Notes under the pieces: model-generated
The model's database searches: none
What the model was told of the DNA's origin: nothing
What the model saw: the letters and a program-made list of their open reading frames with translations, nothing else
Made by a program: the position numbers and the translations under genes
Shown here: one piece after another, positions 1 through 8,183 of the stretch
Layout: the number at the start of each line of letters is the position of its first letter
Numbering within the stretch: position 1 is the first letter of the stretch
Origin: JADGHX01 sp035760965
GTDB lineage: Bacteria; Pseudomonadota; Gammaproteobacteria; Steroidobacterales; Steroidobacteraceae
DNA length: 25,554 nucleotides
Assembly: GCA_035760965.1 (NCBI GenBank)
Contig: DASTRY010000090.1
Location: forward strand, 1-25,554
Direction of reading: 5' to 3'

Positions 1-549
1 GCCCTGCCGCTGATGGAAGCTCTCCTCGCGACAGATGCGCACCATCGCGCGCGCGTACGGCCCGTACGAGCAGCGGCAGATCGGAATCTGGTTCATGATC
101 GCCGCGCCATCGACCAGCCAGCCGATCGCGCCCACATCCGCCCAGGTGGGTGTCGGGTAGTTGAAGATGCTCGAGTACTTGGCGGCGCCCGAGAGCAGCT
201 GCGCCATCATCTGATCGCGCGAGATGCCGAGCGTCTCCGCGGCGCTGTAGAGATACATGCCGTGCCCGCCTTCGTCCTGCACCTTGGCGATGAGCACGGC
301 CTTGCGACGGAGCGTCGGCGCGCGCGTGATCCAGTTGCCCTCGGGCAGCATGCCCACGATCTCCGAGTGCGCGTGCTGCGAGATCTGACGGATCAGCGTG
401 TGGCGATAGGCGTCCGGCATCCAATCCTTGGGCTCGATCTTCTCTTCGGCATCGATGCGCGCCTGAAAGCGCGCCTCGAGAGCGGCGGTATCCGCCTGCG
501 CGACGTGGAGGGCGTCTTTGCCGAGCGAGTCGAGGCCCTGGGTGTACAC
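1..549 (-). CDS. paaA: 1,2-phenylacetyl-CoA epoxidase catalytic subunit PaaA (partial, 3' end beyond the window)
   Basis: The product is the di-iron catalytic subunit of the multicomponent PaaABCDE monooxygenase, which epoxidises phenylacetyl-CoA in the cytoplasm. Translating the minus strand gives about 183 residues with stretches typical of PaaA: IEPKDWMPDAYRHTLIRQIS, HAHSEIVGMLPEGNWITRAP, the metal-ligand region AKVQDEGGHGMYLYSAAETL and, at the window edge, EESFHQRQG. The frame is still open at base 1, so about 40% of the gene lies outside. I chose the GTG at 549 (product MYTQGL...) because GGAGAG lies just upstream at 554-559 and many PaaA proteins begin MYTQ. An upstream in-frame ATG at 597 sits inside the predicted promoter and is unlikely. 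paaX is divergent, and the rest of the paa operon should follow to the left. Identity is secure; the start is an inference. Confidence 0.95.
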   Translation of the reverse strand, partial: MYTQGLDSLGKDALHVAQADTAALEARFQARIDAEEKIEPKDWMPDAYRHTLIRQISQHAHSEIVGMLPEGNWITRAPTLRRKAVLIAKVQDEGGHGMYLYSAAETLGISRDQMMAQLLSGAAKYSSIFNYPTPTWADVGAIGWLVDGAAIMNQIPICRCSYGPYARAMVRICREESFHQRQG

Positions 550-553
550 GGAG

Positions 554-559
554 CTCTCC
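554..559 (-). promoter_or_regulatory. Ribosome binding site fixing the paaA start
   Basis: On the minus strand this reads GGAGAG, with four bases between it and the GTG at 549. It favours that GTG over the in-frame ATG at 597, which overlaps the predicted -10 element. Confidence 0.55.
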
Positions 560-582
560 GAGTTGATCAAGCTCGGGTAATG

Positions 583-621
583 TGACACAGAAATCATACG
601 GTCACAAGTTTTTCTGTGTCA
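583..621. promoter_or_regulatory. Probable PaaX operator: perfect 11-bp inverted repeat
   Basis: TGACACAGAAA at 583-593 is exactly mirrored by TTTCTGTGTCA at 611-621, with a 17-base spacer. One arm overlaps the predicted -35 box of paaA and the other abuts its -10 box, where a bound repressor would block RNA polymerase. A second, shorter inverted repeat, TGTGAC (581-586) and GTCACA (601-606), is nested in it. PaaX-family repressors are known to bind palindromes in paa promoters and to release with phenylacetyl-CoA. Assigning this site to PaaX is inference from position. Confidence 0.65.
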
Positions 622-622
622 G
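593..622 (-). promoter_or_regulatory. Predicted sigma-70 promoter of the paaA operon
   Basis: The minus strand carries CTGACA (622 to 617) as a -35 box, an 18-bp spacer, and TATGAT (598 to 593) as a -10 box. Each box matches consensus at 5 of 6 positions. Transcription would start near 586, giving a leader of about 37 bases before the GTG at 549. This is read by eye and is not experimentally supported. Confidence 0.55.
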
Positions 623-633
623 AATACGGAGCC

Positions 634-1575
634 ATGTCCGAGCGCTTGACTCAGGCCACGCATACGCTGGTTGCGAGGTTTCAACGCCAGCGGCCGGTGC
701 GCAGCGGCTCGCTGCTGATCACCGTGTTCGGCGATGCCATCGCGCCTCGCGGCGGCACCGTGACGCTCGGGAGCCTCATCCGGCTCGCCCAACCCTTCGG
801 CATTCCGGAGCGGCTCGTGCGCACCTCCGTCGGCAGGCTCGCGCAGGAGGGCTGGCTGGAGTTCCGGCGTTCCGGCCGGCAGAGCGAGTACTTTCTCACC
901 GAGCACGGCCGCAGCCGTTTTGCCGAGGCCACGCAGCGCATCTACGCCGCAGGCCCGGCGGACTGGGACGGCCACTGGACGCTCATCTTCGTATCGCCCG
1001 GCCCGCGTGCGCGGCGCGAACGCATTCGCGAGGAGATGGCGTGGCTCGGGTTCGGGCAGATCACCGCAGATATGCTCGCGCATCCGAGCCGCAGCGTTGC
1101 CGACACGCGCAGCCAGCTCACGGAGCTCCGGCTCGATGGCGCTGCGGTCATCTTGCGCGCCGCCAGCGAAGGCCCGGACGCCGATCAAGCCCTGCTGCAG
1201 GCCGGCTGGGACCTCGGCGAGCTCGCGCGCAGCTACCAGCGGTTCGTCGCAAGCTTTCAGCCGGTGCAAGCGCTTCTGAACGGCCGCACCGTCGCGACGC
1301 CTGAAACGGCCTTCGTCATTCGCACCCTGCTCATTCACCAGTACCGCAAGATCCATCTGCGCGACCCGCTGCTGCCCCACTCTCTTCTGCCGGCCGACTG
1401 GATCGGGGCACAGGCGTACGAGCTCTGCCGCGATCTCTACCGCCGCGTGTTCGCGGCCGCGGAGGAGCACATCTCCGCGACGGCCGAGACGCTTGCCGGC
1501 AAGCTGGCCCCTCCGACACGCGACACCTACACACGATTCGGTGGCTTGGATGCAGCCGAGCGCCACTCGCGCTGA
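634..1575 (+). CDS. paaX: Phenylacetate catabolism transcriptional repressor PaaX
   Basis: This is a PaaX-family repressor of 313 residues, close to the usual 300-320. The N-terminal winged-helix region (about residues 20-95) contains the family signature RSGSLLITVFGDAIAPRGG, then LGSLIRLAQPFGIPERLVRT and EGWLEFRRSGRQSEYFLTEH. The C-terminal half carries the PaaX C domain, with HQYRKIHLRDPLLPHSLLP. In characterised members phenylacetyl-CoA binding relieves repression. I chose the ATG at 634; an in-frame GTG at 616 lies inside the operator palindrome. No well-spaced ribosome binding site is visible (GGAG is only 2 bases from the ATG), so translation may be weak or leaderless. It is divergent from paaA and 23 bp upstream of the oxoprolinase gene, with which it could be co-transcribed. 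Confidence 0.93.
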   Translation: MSERLTQATHTLVARFQRQRPVRSGSLLITVFGDAIAPRGGTVTLGSLIRLAQPFGIPERLVRTSVGRLAQEGWLEFRRSGRQSEYFLTEHGRSRFAEATQRIYAAGPADWDGHWTLIFVSPGPRARRERIREEMAWLGFGQITADMLAHPSRSVADTRSQLTELRLDGAAVILRAASEGPDADQALLQAGWDLGELARSYQRFVASFQPVQALLNGRTVATPETAFVIRTLLIHQYRKIHLRDPLLPHSLLPADWIGAQAYELCRDLYRRVFAAAEEHISATAETLAGKLAPPTRDTYTRFGGLDAAERHSR

Positions 1576-1598
1576 CGGTGCCGCTACACTCTCTTCGC

Positions 1599-4500
1599 AT
1601 GGGAAACCGGCATCGCGGCTGGCAGTTCTGGATCGATCGCGGCGGCACCTTCACGGACGTCATCGCGCGGCTTCCGGACGGAACGCTGCGCACTCACAAG
1701 CTCCTCTCCGAGAATCCCGAGCGCTATCGCGACGCGGCCCTGCAGGGCATCCGCGACCTCATGGGCATCGGTCCCGACGAGCCGCTGCCCAGCCGCGACA
1801 TCGAAGCCGTCAAGATGGGCACGACGGTCGCGACGAACGCATTGCTCGAACGCAAAGGTGACCGCACGCTTCTGGCGATCACGCGCGGCTTTGCGGACGC
1901 GCTACGCATCGGCGATCAGAAGCGGCCGCACATCTTTGCCCGGCATATCGTGCTGCCGAGCCAGTTGTACGAGCGCGTGGTCGAGATCGACGAGCGCGTG
2001 ACGGCACACGGCGAAGTTCTGCGTTCGGTCGACGAGTCTGCGGCCCGCGCGGCACTTCAGAGAGCGTTCGAGGATGGCATTCGCTCGATCGCCATCGTCT
2101 TCATGCACGGATATCGCTATCCCGAGCATGAACGACGAGTGGCGGCGCTCGCGCGGGAGGTCGGCTTCACGCGCGTCTCGACGAGCCACGAAACGAGCCG
2201 CCTGATGAAGCTGGTCGGGCGCGGTGACACGACGGTCGTCGATGCCTACGTCTCACCTATCTTGCGCCGCTACGTCGAGCAGATCGGCGCGGCGCTTGGA
2301 CCGAGCGTCCGCCTCTCGTTCATGCAGTCGAACGGCGGGCTCGCGGCGGCGAGCGCATTTCAGGGTAAAGACGCGATTCTCTCGGGCCCGGCCGGCGGCA
2401 TCGTCGGCATGGCGCGCGCCGCGAACGCGGCGGGGTTCGACCGCGCAATCGGTTTCGACATGGGCGGCACGTCGACCGATGTGTCCCATTACGCGGGCGC
2501 TTACGAGCGCAACTTCGAGAGCGTCGTGGCAGGCGTTCGCCTGCGCGCGCCGATGATGAACATCCACACCATCGCTGCGGGCGGGGGGTCCATTTGCCGG
2601 TTCGACGGTGCGCGGTTTCGCGTGGGTCCGGAGTCGGCCGGTGCCGATCCGGGCCCTGCGTGCTATCGGCGCGGCGGGCCGCTCACCATCACCGACTGCA
2701 ATGTCATGGTGGGCAAGCTGCAACCCAAGTTCTTTCCCGCCGTATTCGGCCTGCACGGTAACGAGCCCTTGGACGCGGACATCGTTGCTCGCAAGTTCGC
2801 CGAGCTCGCGGAGCAGATCGAGCGGGCCACGGGCCTGCGCCGCGCGCCGCGCGAGATTGCCGGCGGCTTCCTCGCGATCGCGGTCGAGAGCGTCGCGAAT
2901 GCCATCAAGCGCATTTCTATCGCGCGCGGCTATGACGTCACCGCGTACACGCTGGTCTGCTTCGGTGGAGCCGGTGGGCAACACGCGTGTCTCGTTGCTG
3001 ATGCGCTGGGAATGTCGCGCGTGTTGATTCATCCGCTCGCAGGCGTCCTGTCGGCCTTTGGGATCGGGCTGGCCGAGGACCGGGTCCTGCGGCAGCGGGC
3101 TCTCGAGGCGGAATTGAGCGACGCGCTCATGCCCGATATCGAGCGTGTGCTCGCCGAGCTCGAAAGCGAGGCGCGCGAGGCGCTTCTGAACCAGGGCGCG
3201 GAGGATGCTGCGATTCGCGTCGAGCGCCGCTTGCACGTGAAGTATCGCGGCACGGATACGGCTATCGAAGTTCCGCATTGGACTTGCGCGGCGATTCGGG
3301 AACGGTTCGAGGAGGCATATCGGCAGCGGTTCACGTTCGCGATGCCCGGAACGCCCATGATCGTCGAATCGGTGTCGGTCGAAGGGATCGCGGGTTCCGC
3401 GGCCGGCGAGGCGTTCGCACCGGTTGGCGCAGAGGTACCGCGAGCAAGCGAACCCACGGAGTCCTTTCGCGCCCGCGTCTTCATGGCGCAACGCGAGTGG
3501 GACACGCCCGTCTATGAACGCGATCGGCTTCCCACGGACCGGCGCATCGCCGGGCCGGCCATCATCTTCGAGCGCACGTCGACGACGGTCGTCGAGCCGG
3601 GTTGGGGCGCAACGGTCAGCGCGCGCGGCGATCTCGTGCTCGAGCGCATCGAGGCATTGCCTGCACGGGTCGCCATCGGGACGCACGCCGACCCTGTTCA
3701 GCTCGAGATCTTCAACAACCTTTTCATGGCCATCGCCGAGCAGATGGGCGTCGCGCTCCAAAGCACGGCGTACTCCGTGAACATCAAGGAGCGACTCGAT
3801 TTCTCGTGTGCACTGTTCGACGCGCGGGGAGCGCTCATCGCCAACGCCCCGCACATGCCCGTGCACCTCGGCTCCATGGGCGAAAGCGTGCGCTCGATCA
3901 TCGCGGCGCGCGCCGATGCGCGCGATGGCCGCGGCATCGTCCGCGGCGACGTGTACGCGCTGAACAATCCTTACAACGGCGGCACGCATCTGCCCGACGT
4001 CACGGTCGTGATGCCCGTCTTCGATGAGCGCGAGGACACCGTCTTGTTCTACGTGGCCGCGCGCGGACATCACGCCGACATCGGCGGCATGACGCCCGGC
4101 TCGATGCCGCCCAATAGCACGAGGCTCGACGAGGAAGGCGTGCTCATCGACAACTTCCTCCTCGTCGCGGCTGGCTCGTTTCGCGAGCGCGAGTTCCGGC
4201 AACTGCTGGCGACCGAGCGCTTTCCCGCCCGGAACGTCGAACAGAACATCGGCGACATCAAAGCGCAGGTCGCCGCGTGTGCGCGCGGCGCGCAGGAGCT
4301 GCGCCGGATTATCGCCGAGTATGGGCGCGAGGTCGTCCTCGCGTACATGCATCACGTGCGCGACAACGCGGCCGAGTCCGTGCGCCGCGTGCTCGATCGG
4401 CTCGATGACGGCACGTTTCAGTGCGAGTCCGACGACGGCTCCGTCATCTCGGTGGCGATCAAGGTCGATCGCGCGGCGCGGCGCGCGCGCATCGATTTCA

Positions 4501-5237
4501 CCGGTACGAGCCCGCAGCAGGTGACGAACTTCAACGCGCCCTCTTCCATCACACGCGCGGCGGTTCTGTACGTCGTGCGCACGCTGGTCGACGACGACAT
4601 TCCCATGAACGAGGGCTGTCTCGAGCCGATCGATCTGATCGTGCCGCAGGGATCGCTACTTTCGCCGCGTCCGCCTGCCGCGGTGGTCGCCGGCAATGTC
4701 GAGACGAGCCAGCTCGTCACCGATGCGCTGTACGGCGCCACGCGCCAGCTCGCCGCGTCTCAGGGGACGATGAACAACTTCACGTTCGGCAACGAGCGCC
4801 ACCAGTATTACGAGACGATTTGCGGCGGCTCCGGTGCGGGGCCGGATTTCGACGGCACGGATGCCGTGCAGACTCACATGACGAACAGTCGATTGACGGA
4901 TCCAGAGGTGCTCGAGTGGCGCTTCCCCGTGCTCGTCGAGCAGTTTGCGATCCGTCGCGGATCGGGCGGAGCGGGCGCTCGACGCGGCGGCGACGGCGTC
5001 GTCCGGCGGATTCGGTTTCTCGAAGCGATGACGGCGTCGATTCTCTCGAACCGCCGGCGTGTGGCGCCGTTCGGGCTCGCGGGCGGCGGTGACGGCAAGG
5101 TCGGCCGCAACTACGTGATTCGCGCGGACGGCTCGTGCGTCGCGCTCGGCGCGCGGGCGAGCCTTTCAATGGCGCCTGGAGACACGTTCGTCATCGAGAC
5201 GCCGGGCGGCGGTGCATACGGCCCGCCGCCGAACTAG
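1599..5237 (+). CDS. 5-oxoprolinase (ATP-hydrolysing), fused HyuA-HyuB type
   Basis: This 1212-residue protein fuses the two halves of the hydantoinase/oxoprolinase superfamily. The HyuA half (residues 1 to about 590) has the nucleotide-binding loop DRGGTFTD (13-20), VKMGTTVATNALLERKGDR, a second actin-fold loop near 285-293 (GFDMGGTST), and GGAGGQHACLVADALG. The HyuB half starts near residue 690 and shows NPYNGGTHLPDV (around 789), GHHADIGGMTPGSMPP and NIGDIKAQVAAC. Length and fusion match bacterial and eukaryotic 5-oxoprolinases, which convert 5-oxo-L-proline to glutamate using ATP. The superfamily also includes hydantoinases and acetone/acetophenone carboxylases, so a ring-opening or carboxylating role linked to aromatic degradation is possible, but the fused form argues against it. 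The start is the ATG at 1599; a GTG at 1578 is less likely because the homologous region begins just after the ATG. Confidence 0.88.
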   Translation: MGNRHRGWQFWIDRGGTFTDVIARLPDGTLRTHKLLSENPERYRDAALQGIRDLMGIGPDEPLPSRDIEAVKMGTTVATNALLERKGDRTLLAITRGFADALRIGDQKRPHIFARHIVLPSQLYERVVEIDERVTAHGEVLRSVDESAARAALQRAFEDGIRSIAIVFMHGYRYPEHERRVAALAREVGFTRVSTSHETSRLMKLVGRGDTTVVDAYVSPILRRYVEQIGAALGPSVRLSFMQSNGGLAAASAFQGKDAILSGPAGGIVGMARAANAAGFDRAIGFDMGGTSTDVSHYAGAYERNFESVVAGVRLRAPMMNIHTIAAGGGSICRFDGARFRVGPESAGADPGPACYRRGGPLTITDCNVMVGKLQPKFFPAVFGLHGNEPLDADIVARKFAELAEQIERATGLRRAPREIAGGFLAIAVESVANAIKRISIARGYDVTAYTLVCFGGAGGQHACLVADALGMSRVLIHPLAGVLSAFGIGLAEDRVLRQRALEAELSDALMPDIERVLAELESEAREALLNQGAEDAAIRVERRLHVKYRGTDTAIEVPHWTCAAIRERFEEAYRQRFTFAMPGTPMIVESVSVEGIAGSAAGEAFAPVGAEVPRASEPTESFRARVFMAQREWDTPVYERDRLPTDRRIAGPAIIFERTSTTVVEPGWGATVSARGDLVLERIEALPARVAIGTHADPVQLEIFNNLFMAIAEQMGVALQSTAYSVNIKERLDFSCALFDARGALIANAPHMPVHLGSMGESVRSIIAARADARDGRGIVRGDVYALNNPYNGGTHLPDVTVVMPVFDEREDTVLFYVAARGHHADIGGMTPGSMPPNSTRLDEEGVLIDNFLLVAAGSFREREFRQLLATERFPARNVEQNIGDIKAQVAACARGAQELRRIIAEYGREVVLAYMHHVRDNAAESVRRVLDRLDDGTFQCESDDGSVISVAIKVDRAARRARIDFTGTSPQQVTNFNAPSSITRAAVLYVVRTLVDDDIPMNEGCLEPIDLIVPQGSLLSPRPPAAVVAGNVETSQLVTDALYGATRQLAASQGTMNNFTFGNERHQYYETICGGSGAGPDFDGTDAVQTHMTNSRLTDPEVLEWRFPVLVEQFAIRRGSGGAGARRGGDGVVRRIRFLEAMTASILSNRRRVAPFGLAGGGDGKVGRNYVIRADGSCVALGARASLSMAPGDTFVIETPGGGAYGPPPN

Positions 5238-5284
5238 GCTCAGCAGCTCATCACGCGGCACTGCGCGCGCGGCGCTGGCGAGAC

Positions 5285-6040
5285 TCACATCGACGCCGTG
5301 ATCCCGCCGTCGACGTGCAGCACCGTGCCGTTGATGAACGACGCTTCGCGGCTCAGCAGAAACGCAATCGCGTTCGCGTTGTCCTCTTCGCGGCCGAGCC
5401 GCCGCAGTGGGATCGTGCGCGCGCGCCGCTCGTACTCGGCGCGATCGTTCAGCTGCACGGCGCCCGGCGTCGGCACCGACCCCGGCGCCACCGCGTTCAC
5501 GCGCACGTTCCGCGGTCCGAGCTCCGCCGCCAGCGTGTGCGTGATCGCGACAATCGCGCCCTTGATCGAGCTGTAGATTGACGTCGTGGGATATCCCTTG
5601 TACGCCACCGGCGACGCCATATTGATAATCGCGCCGCCCCGGTTCACATCGTAGTGAGCGAGCAGCACCTGCGTGCCCCACACGACCCCGCCCAGCCCGA
5701 TGCTCACCATCTTATCGAACGTCTCGGCCGTGACGTCTTCGACCTTCTCGTATTTAAGAAGCGCCGCGTTGTTGACGACGGCATCGATGCGCAACCCAAC
5801 CTTCGCAAAGGCGGTGCCCACCTCGAGGAACGCCGCGCGATCGCCGAGATCCGCGACATATGCGTGCGCCTGACCGCCCGCTTCACGCACGAGCCGCGCC
5901 GTCTCCTCGCACGCCGCGCCGTCGATGTCGCCCAGGCCCACGACGGCACCACAGCGCGCAAGATGTTGCGCCAGCGAGCGGCCGAGCCCGCGGCCCGCTC
6001 CGGAAATGAAAACGTACTGTGACGAGAGATCCGGCAGCAT
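5285..6040 (-). CDS. Short-chain dehydrogenase/reductase (SDR family)
   Basis: The product is a classical SDR of 251 residues, expected to be a cytoplasmic NAD(P)(H)-dependent alcohol/ketone oxidoreductase. Visible motifs are the cofactor loop SGAGRGLG (residues 13-20), NNAA (90-93), the catalytic Ser143 in NMAS, and YSSIK with Tyr156 and Lys160, so the active site looks intact. ADL at 63-65 follows the usual pattern before the adenine pocket, and the C-terminus ends VLHVDGGITASM as in many FabG-like enzymes. An acidic residue after the second strand (GDID, 37-40) suggests a preference for NAD(H). It starts 6 bp after the SnoaL-like gene, so the two are probably one operon. The substrate cannot be read from sequence. 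Confidence 0.9.
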   Translation of the reverse strand: MLPDLSSQYVFISGAGRGLGRSLAQHLARCGAVVGLGDIDGAACEETARLVREAGGQAHAYVADLGDRAAFLEVGTAFAKVGLRIDAVVNNAALLKYEKVEDVTAETFDKMVSIGLGGVVWGTQVLLAHYDVNRGGAIINMASPVAYKGYPTTSIYSSIKGAIVAITHTLAAELGPRNVRVNAVAPGSVPTPGAVQLNDRAEYERRARTIPLRRLGREEDNANAIAFLLSREASFINGTVLHVDGGITASM

Positions 6041-6046
6041 GGGCGC

Positions 6047-6460
6047 TCACTCCATACCGAACAGCTTCGCGACGTAGTGACTGTCCATGTACTCGCGAAT
6101 CGCGAACACCTTGCCGTCGCGTACTTCCACGGCCCAGGCGTATCGGTTTTCGTACGGCCGTCCGTCCGCGAGCTTGCCGCGTCCTTCGGACTCGCACATG
6201 ACGAGCGGCCCCTTGGAGACGATCGACTTGACGGTCGTCTTCGGATCGCCGGGCGCGAACATGCCGCGCACCGGTGCGAGGAAATCGTCGATGACCCCCT
6301 TGTGACCGCTGTAGGTGCCCGCGCCGGGGATGTCCTTCACCTGCGGAATCCAGGTGACGTCCGTGTGCAGCAGCGGTCGCAGACGCTCGAGGTCTCCCGT
6401 GCTCAGCACCTCGAAAAACTCCAGCACGATACGTTCGTTCTCGTTGTCCGGCCGTACCAT
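6047..6460 (-). CDS. SnoaL-like / NTF2-fold protein
   Basis: This small protein of 137 residues has the cone-shaped alpha+beta fold pattern of the SnoaL/ketosteroid isomerase-like superfamily. The N-terminal helix pair (NERIVLEFFEVLSTGDLERLR) is followed by LHTDVTWIPQ, a GHKGVIDDFLAP segment and the closing strands NRYAWAVEVRDGKVFAIREYMDS. Related proteins are isomerases, cyclases, limonene-epoxide-hydrolase-like enzymes or non-catalytic binding proteins, so the activity is open. It is the first gene of a likely two-gene operon with the SDR and is divergent from the flavoprotein gene at 6627. The grouping resembles catabolic clusters for terpenoid, steroid or aromatic substrates, which is only a contextual suggestion. 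Confidence 0.82.
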   Translation of the reverse strand: MVRPDNENERIVLEFFEVLSTGDLERLRPLLHTDVTWIPQVKDIPGAGTYSGHKGVIDDFLAPVRGMFAPGDPKTTVKSIVSKGPLVMCESEGRGKLADGRPYENRYAWAVEVRDGKVFAIREYMDSHYVAKLFGME

Positions 6461-6537
6461 CGCGGTCTCCAGGCTTGCCTCGTACGGTACTCTAGCGCTT
6501 TGCTCGCAGTGCCGTCGCCGTACGGCCCACTTGCGGG

Positions 6538-6567
6538 CGTGGCGGCCGTCACGCGAACGCCGCCACG
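6538..6567. promoter_or_regulatory. 9-bp inverted repeat in the SnoaL/flavoprotein divergent intergenic region
   Basis: CGTGGCGGC (6538-6546) and GCCGCCACG (6559-6567) are perfect mirror images around a 12-base loop. The pair lies between the two divergent start codons (6460 and 6627). It could be an operator or an RNA hairpin in either leader. The GC-rich background makes chance formation more likely, so this is a low-confidence site. The gap also carries CGTACGG at 6481-6487 and again at 6519-6525. Confidence 0.3.
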
Positions 6568-6626
6568 GCCGCGCCGAATGCTAGGCTGCGGCCGCCGCGA
6601 GCGCAGTCCACTCGGAGAAAGAGATC

Positions 6627-8183
6627 ATGGCAAGCACCACCGCCGATATCGTCGTCATCGGGTCCGGCCACAACGGCCTCGTGGCCGCGGCGTATCTCGC
6701 GGCCGCCGGCAAGAAAGTGGTCGTGCTCGAGCGCAACGCCTGGTTCGGCGGCGGCGTGGTCACGCGCGAGCTCACCGTGCCGGGCTTCCGACACGACCAG
6801 CACTCGATGGCGCACATCTTCATCCAGGCCAATCCGCTGCTCGCGAACGACGAGCTCGGCCTGAAGAGCAAGTACGGCTTGAAGTACACCTTCCCCGAGC
6901 TGCCGATGATGTCCGTCTTCGAAGACGGCACGACGCTCGGCCTGTATCGCGATCGCGAGCGGACCTGCGCGGAGATCGCGAAGTTCTCGAAGAAGGATGC
7001 GGAGAGCTACCGGCGCCTCGCCGATCAGGCCGCTGCCTGGCTGCCGATGATCGCAGCGACGCTCTACAGCCCGCCGATGCCGCAGGGCGCGTCCGCCGCA
7101 ATGATGGATCAGAGCCGCGAAGGCCGCGAGCTCTGGCGCATCACACAGATGAGCAGCCACGACGTGCTGCGCCACTACTTCGAGCATGACAAGGTGCGCA
7201 TGCATTTCGCGCGGGTCGCCGGTGAGAACCTCGTATCGCCGGATGAAAAGGCGACCGGCATCGGCACATTCGTCTTCGTCGGCTTCCTGGAAGCGTACGG
7301 CATCGGCGTGCCGATCGGCGGCAGCGGCAAGCTCACGGACGCGCTCATCGCCTGCATTCGCGACAAGGGCGGTGAAGTGCTCGCGAACGTCGACGTGGAG
7401 CGGGTCATCGTGAAGAACGGCCGCGCGCAGGGCGCGCACGCGCAGGATGGGCGCGACTTCATCGCGAAGGACGGCGTGATCGGCGCCATCCATCCGCATC
7501 ACCTCGGCCGCATGGTCGAAGGGCTCGATCCGCTCGTCGTGCGCGACGCGGAAGCCACGGAGATCTCGCCGGTCGCGTGCATCACCGTCCACGCCGCACT
7601 GAACGGCCCGCTCAAATTCAAAGCCGGCGACCACGTGCGCGCCGTGATGATCGAGCTCCTGCCGAATCGCTACGAGACGCTGCGCCGGTCCTTCGACGAC
7701 ATGCGCTACGGCGGCTTCTCGCAATACCCGCTCGTGGGCCTCGGCTCGCTGACGATGTTCGACCCCTCGCGCGTCCCCGCCGGCAAGGCGACGATGCATG
7801 CGTGGGATTACGTGCCCTACGCCCGCGCCGACGGCCGCTCGTGGGACGAGAGCAAGCGCGAGTACGCGGAACGCATGATTCAGCACATGGGCAAGTTCAT
7901 CGACGGTCTGCCGGAGAACATCATCCAGTACCACTGCGACAGCCCGGTCGACATGGAGCGCACGTCCTCGAGCTTCCTGCGCGGCGATCTGCACGGCATC
8001 GCGACGACCAGCTACCAGCTCGGCGCGCACCGCCCGACGCCCGATCTCGGCCAGATGACGGTGCCCGGCGTCGAGCGGCTCTATCTCGTTGGGCCGTTTC
8101 AGCATCCGGGCGGCGGCGTGTTCGGCGCGGGCCGCGCGGCGGCCGTCAAAGCCTGCGAAGATGTCGGCCTCGCGCTGCCATGA
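6627..8183 (+). CDS. FAD-dependent oxidoreductase, PYROXD2 / phytoene-desaturase-like
   Basis: This flavoprotein of 518 residues belongs to the CrtI/PYROXD2 amine-oxidase-like superfamily. A dinucleotide-binding Rossmann motif lies at the N-terminus (VVIGSGHNGL, glycines 12, 14 and 17) with the ribose-binding Glu35 in VVLERN, followed by FGGGVVTRELTVPGFRHD. The C-terminal FAD-contact motif reads LYLVGPFQHPGGGVFGAGRA. Carotenoid desaturases share this architecture, but no crtB or other carotenogenic gene is present, so I would not call it a phytoene desaturase. A good ribosome binding site (GGAGAAAGAG) precedes the ATG. The stop codon overlaps the start of the next small gene by 4 bp, implying translational coupling. 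The substrate is unknown; context (SDR, SnoaL, paa genes) suggests catabolism of a hydrophobic compound. Confidence 0.87.
   Translation: MASTTADIVVIGSGHNGLVAAAYLAAAGKKVVVLERNAWFGGGVVTRELTVPGFRHDQHSMAHIFIQANPLLANDELGLKSKYGLKYTFPELPMMSVFEDGTTLGLYRDRERTCAEIAKFSKKDAESYRRLADQAAAWLPMIAATLYSPPMPQGASAAMMDQSREGRELWRITQMSSHDVLRHYFEHDKVRMHFARVAGENLVSPDEKATGIGTFVFVGFLEAYGIGVPIGGSGKLTDALIACIRDKGGEVLANVDVERVIVKNGRAQGAHAQDGRDFIAKDGVIGAIHPHHLGRMVEGLDPLVVRDAEATEISPVACITVHAALNGPLKFKAGDHVRAVMIELLPNRYETLRRSFDDMRYGGFSQYPLVGLGSLTMFDPSRVPAGKATMHAWDYVPYARADGRSWDESKREYAERMIQHMGKFIDGLPENIIQYHCDSPVDMERTSSSFLRGDLHGIATTSYQLGAHRPTPDLGQMTVPGVERLYLVGPFQHPGGGVFGAGRAAAVKACEDVGLALP

Noticed and set aside
13..585. 190-residue plus-strand open frame at the left edge.
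   Set aside because: It is antisense to paaA, whose minus-strand translation is unmistakable.
2253..4355. 700-residue minus-strand open frame opposite the oxoprolinase gene.
   Set aside because: It is His/Arg/Asp-rich with no recognisable domain, as expected antisense to GC-rich coding DNA. The plus-strand protein is conserved throughout.
6627..8183. Annotation as phytoene desaturase (carotenoid synthesis).
   Set aside because: The FAD motifs are shared across the superfamily. No phytoene synthase or other carotenoid gene is present, and the sequence looks closer to PYROXD2-type proteins.
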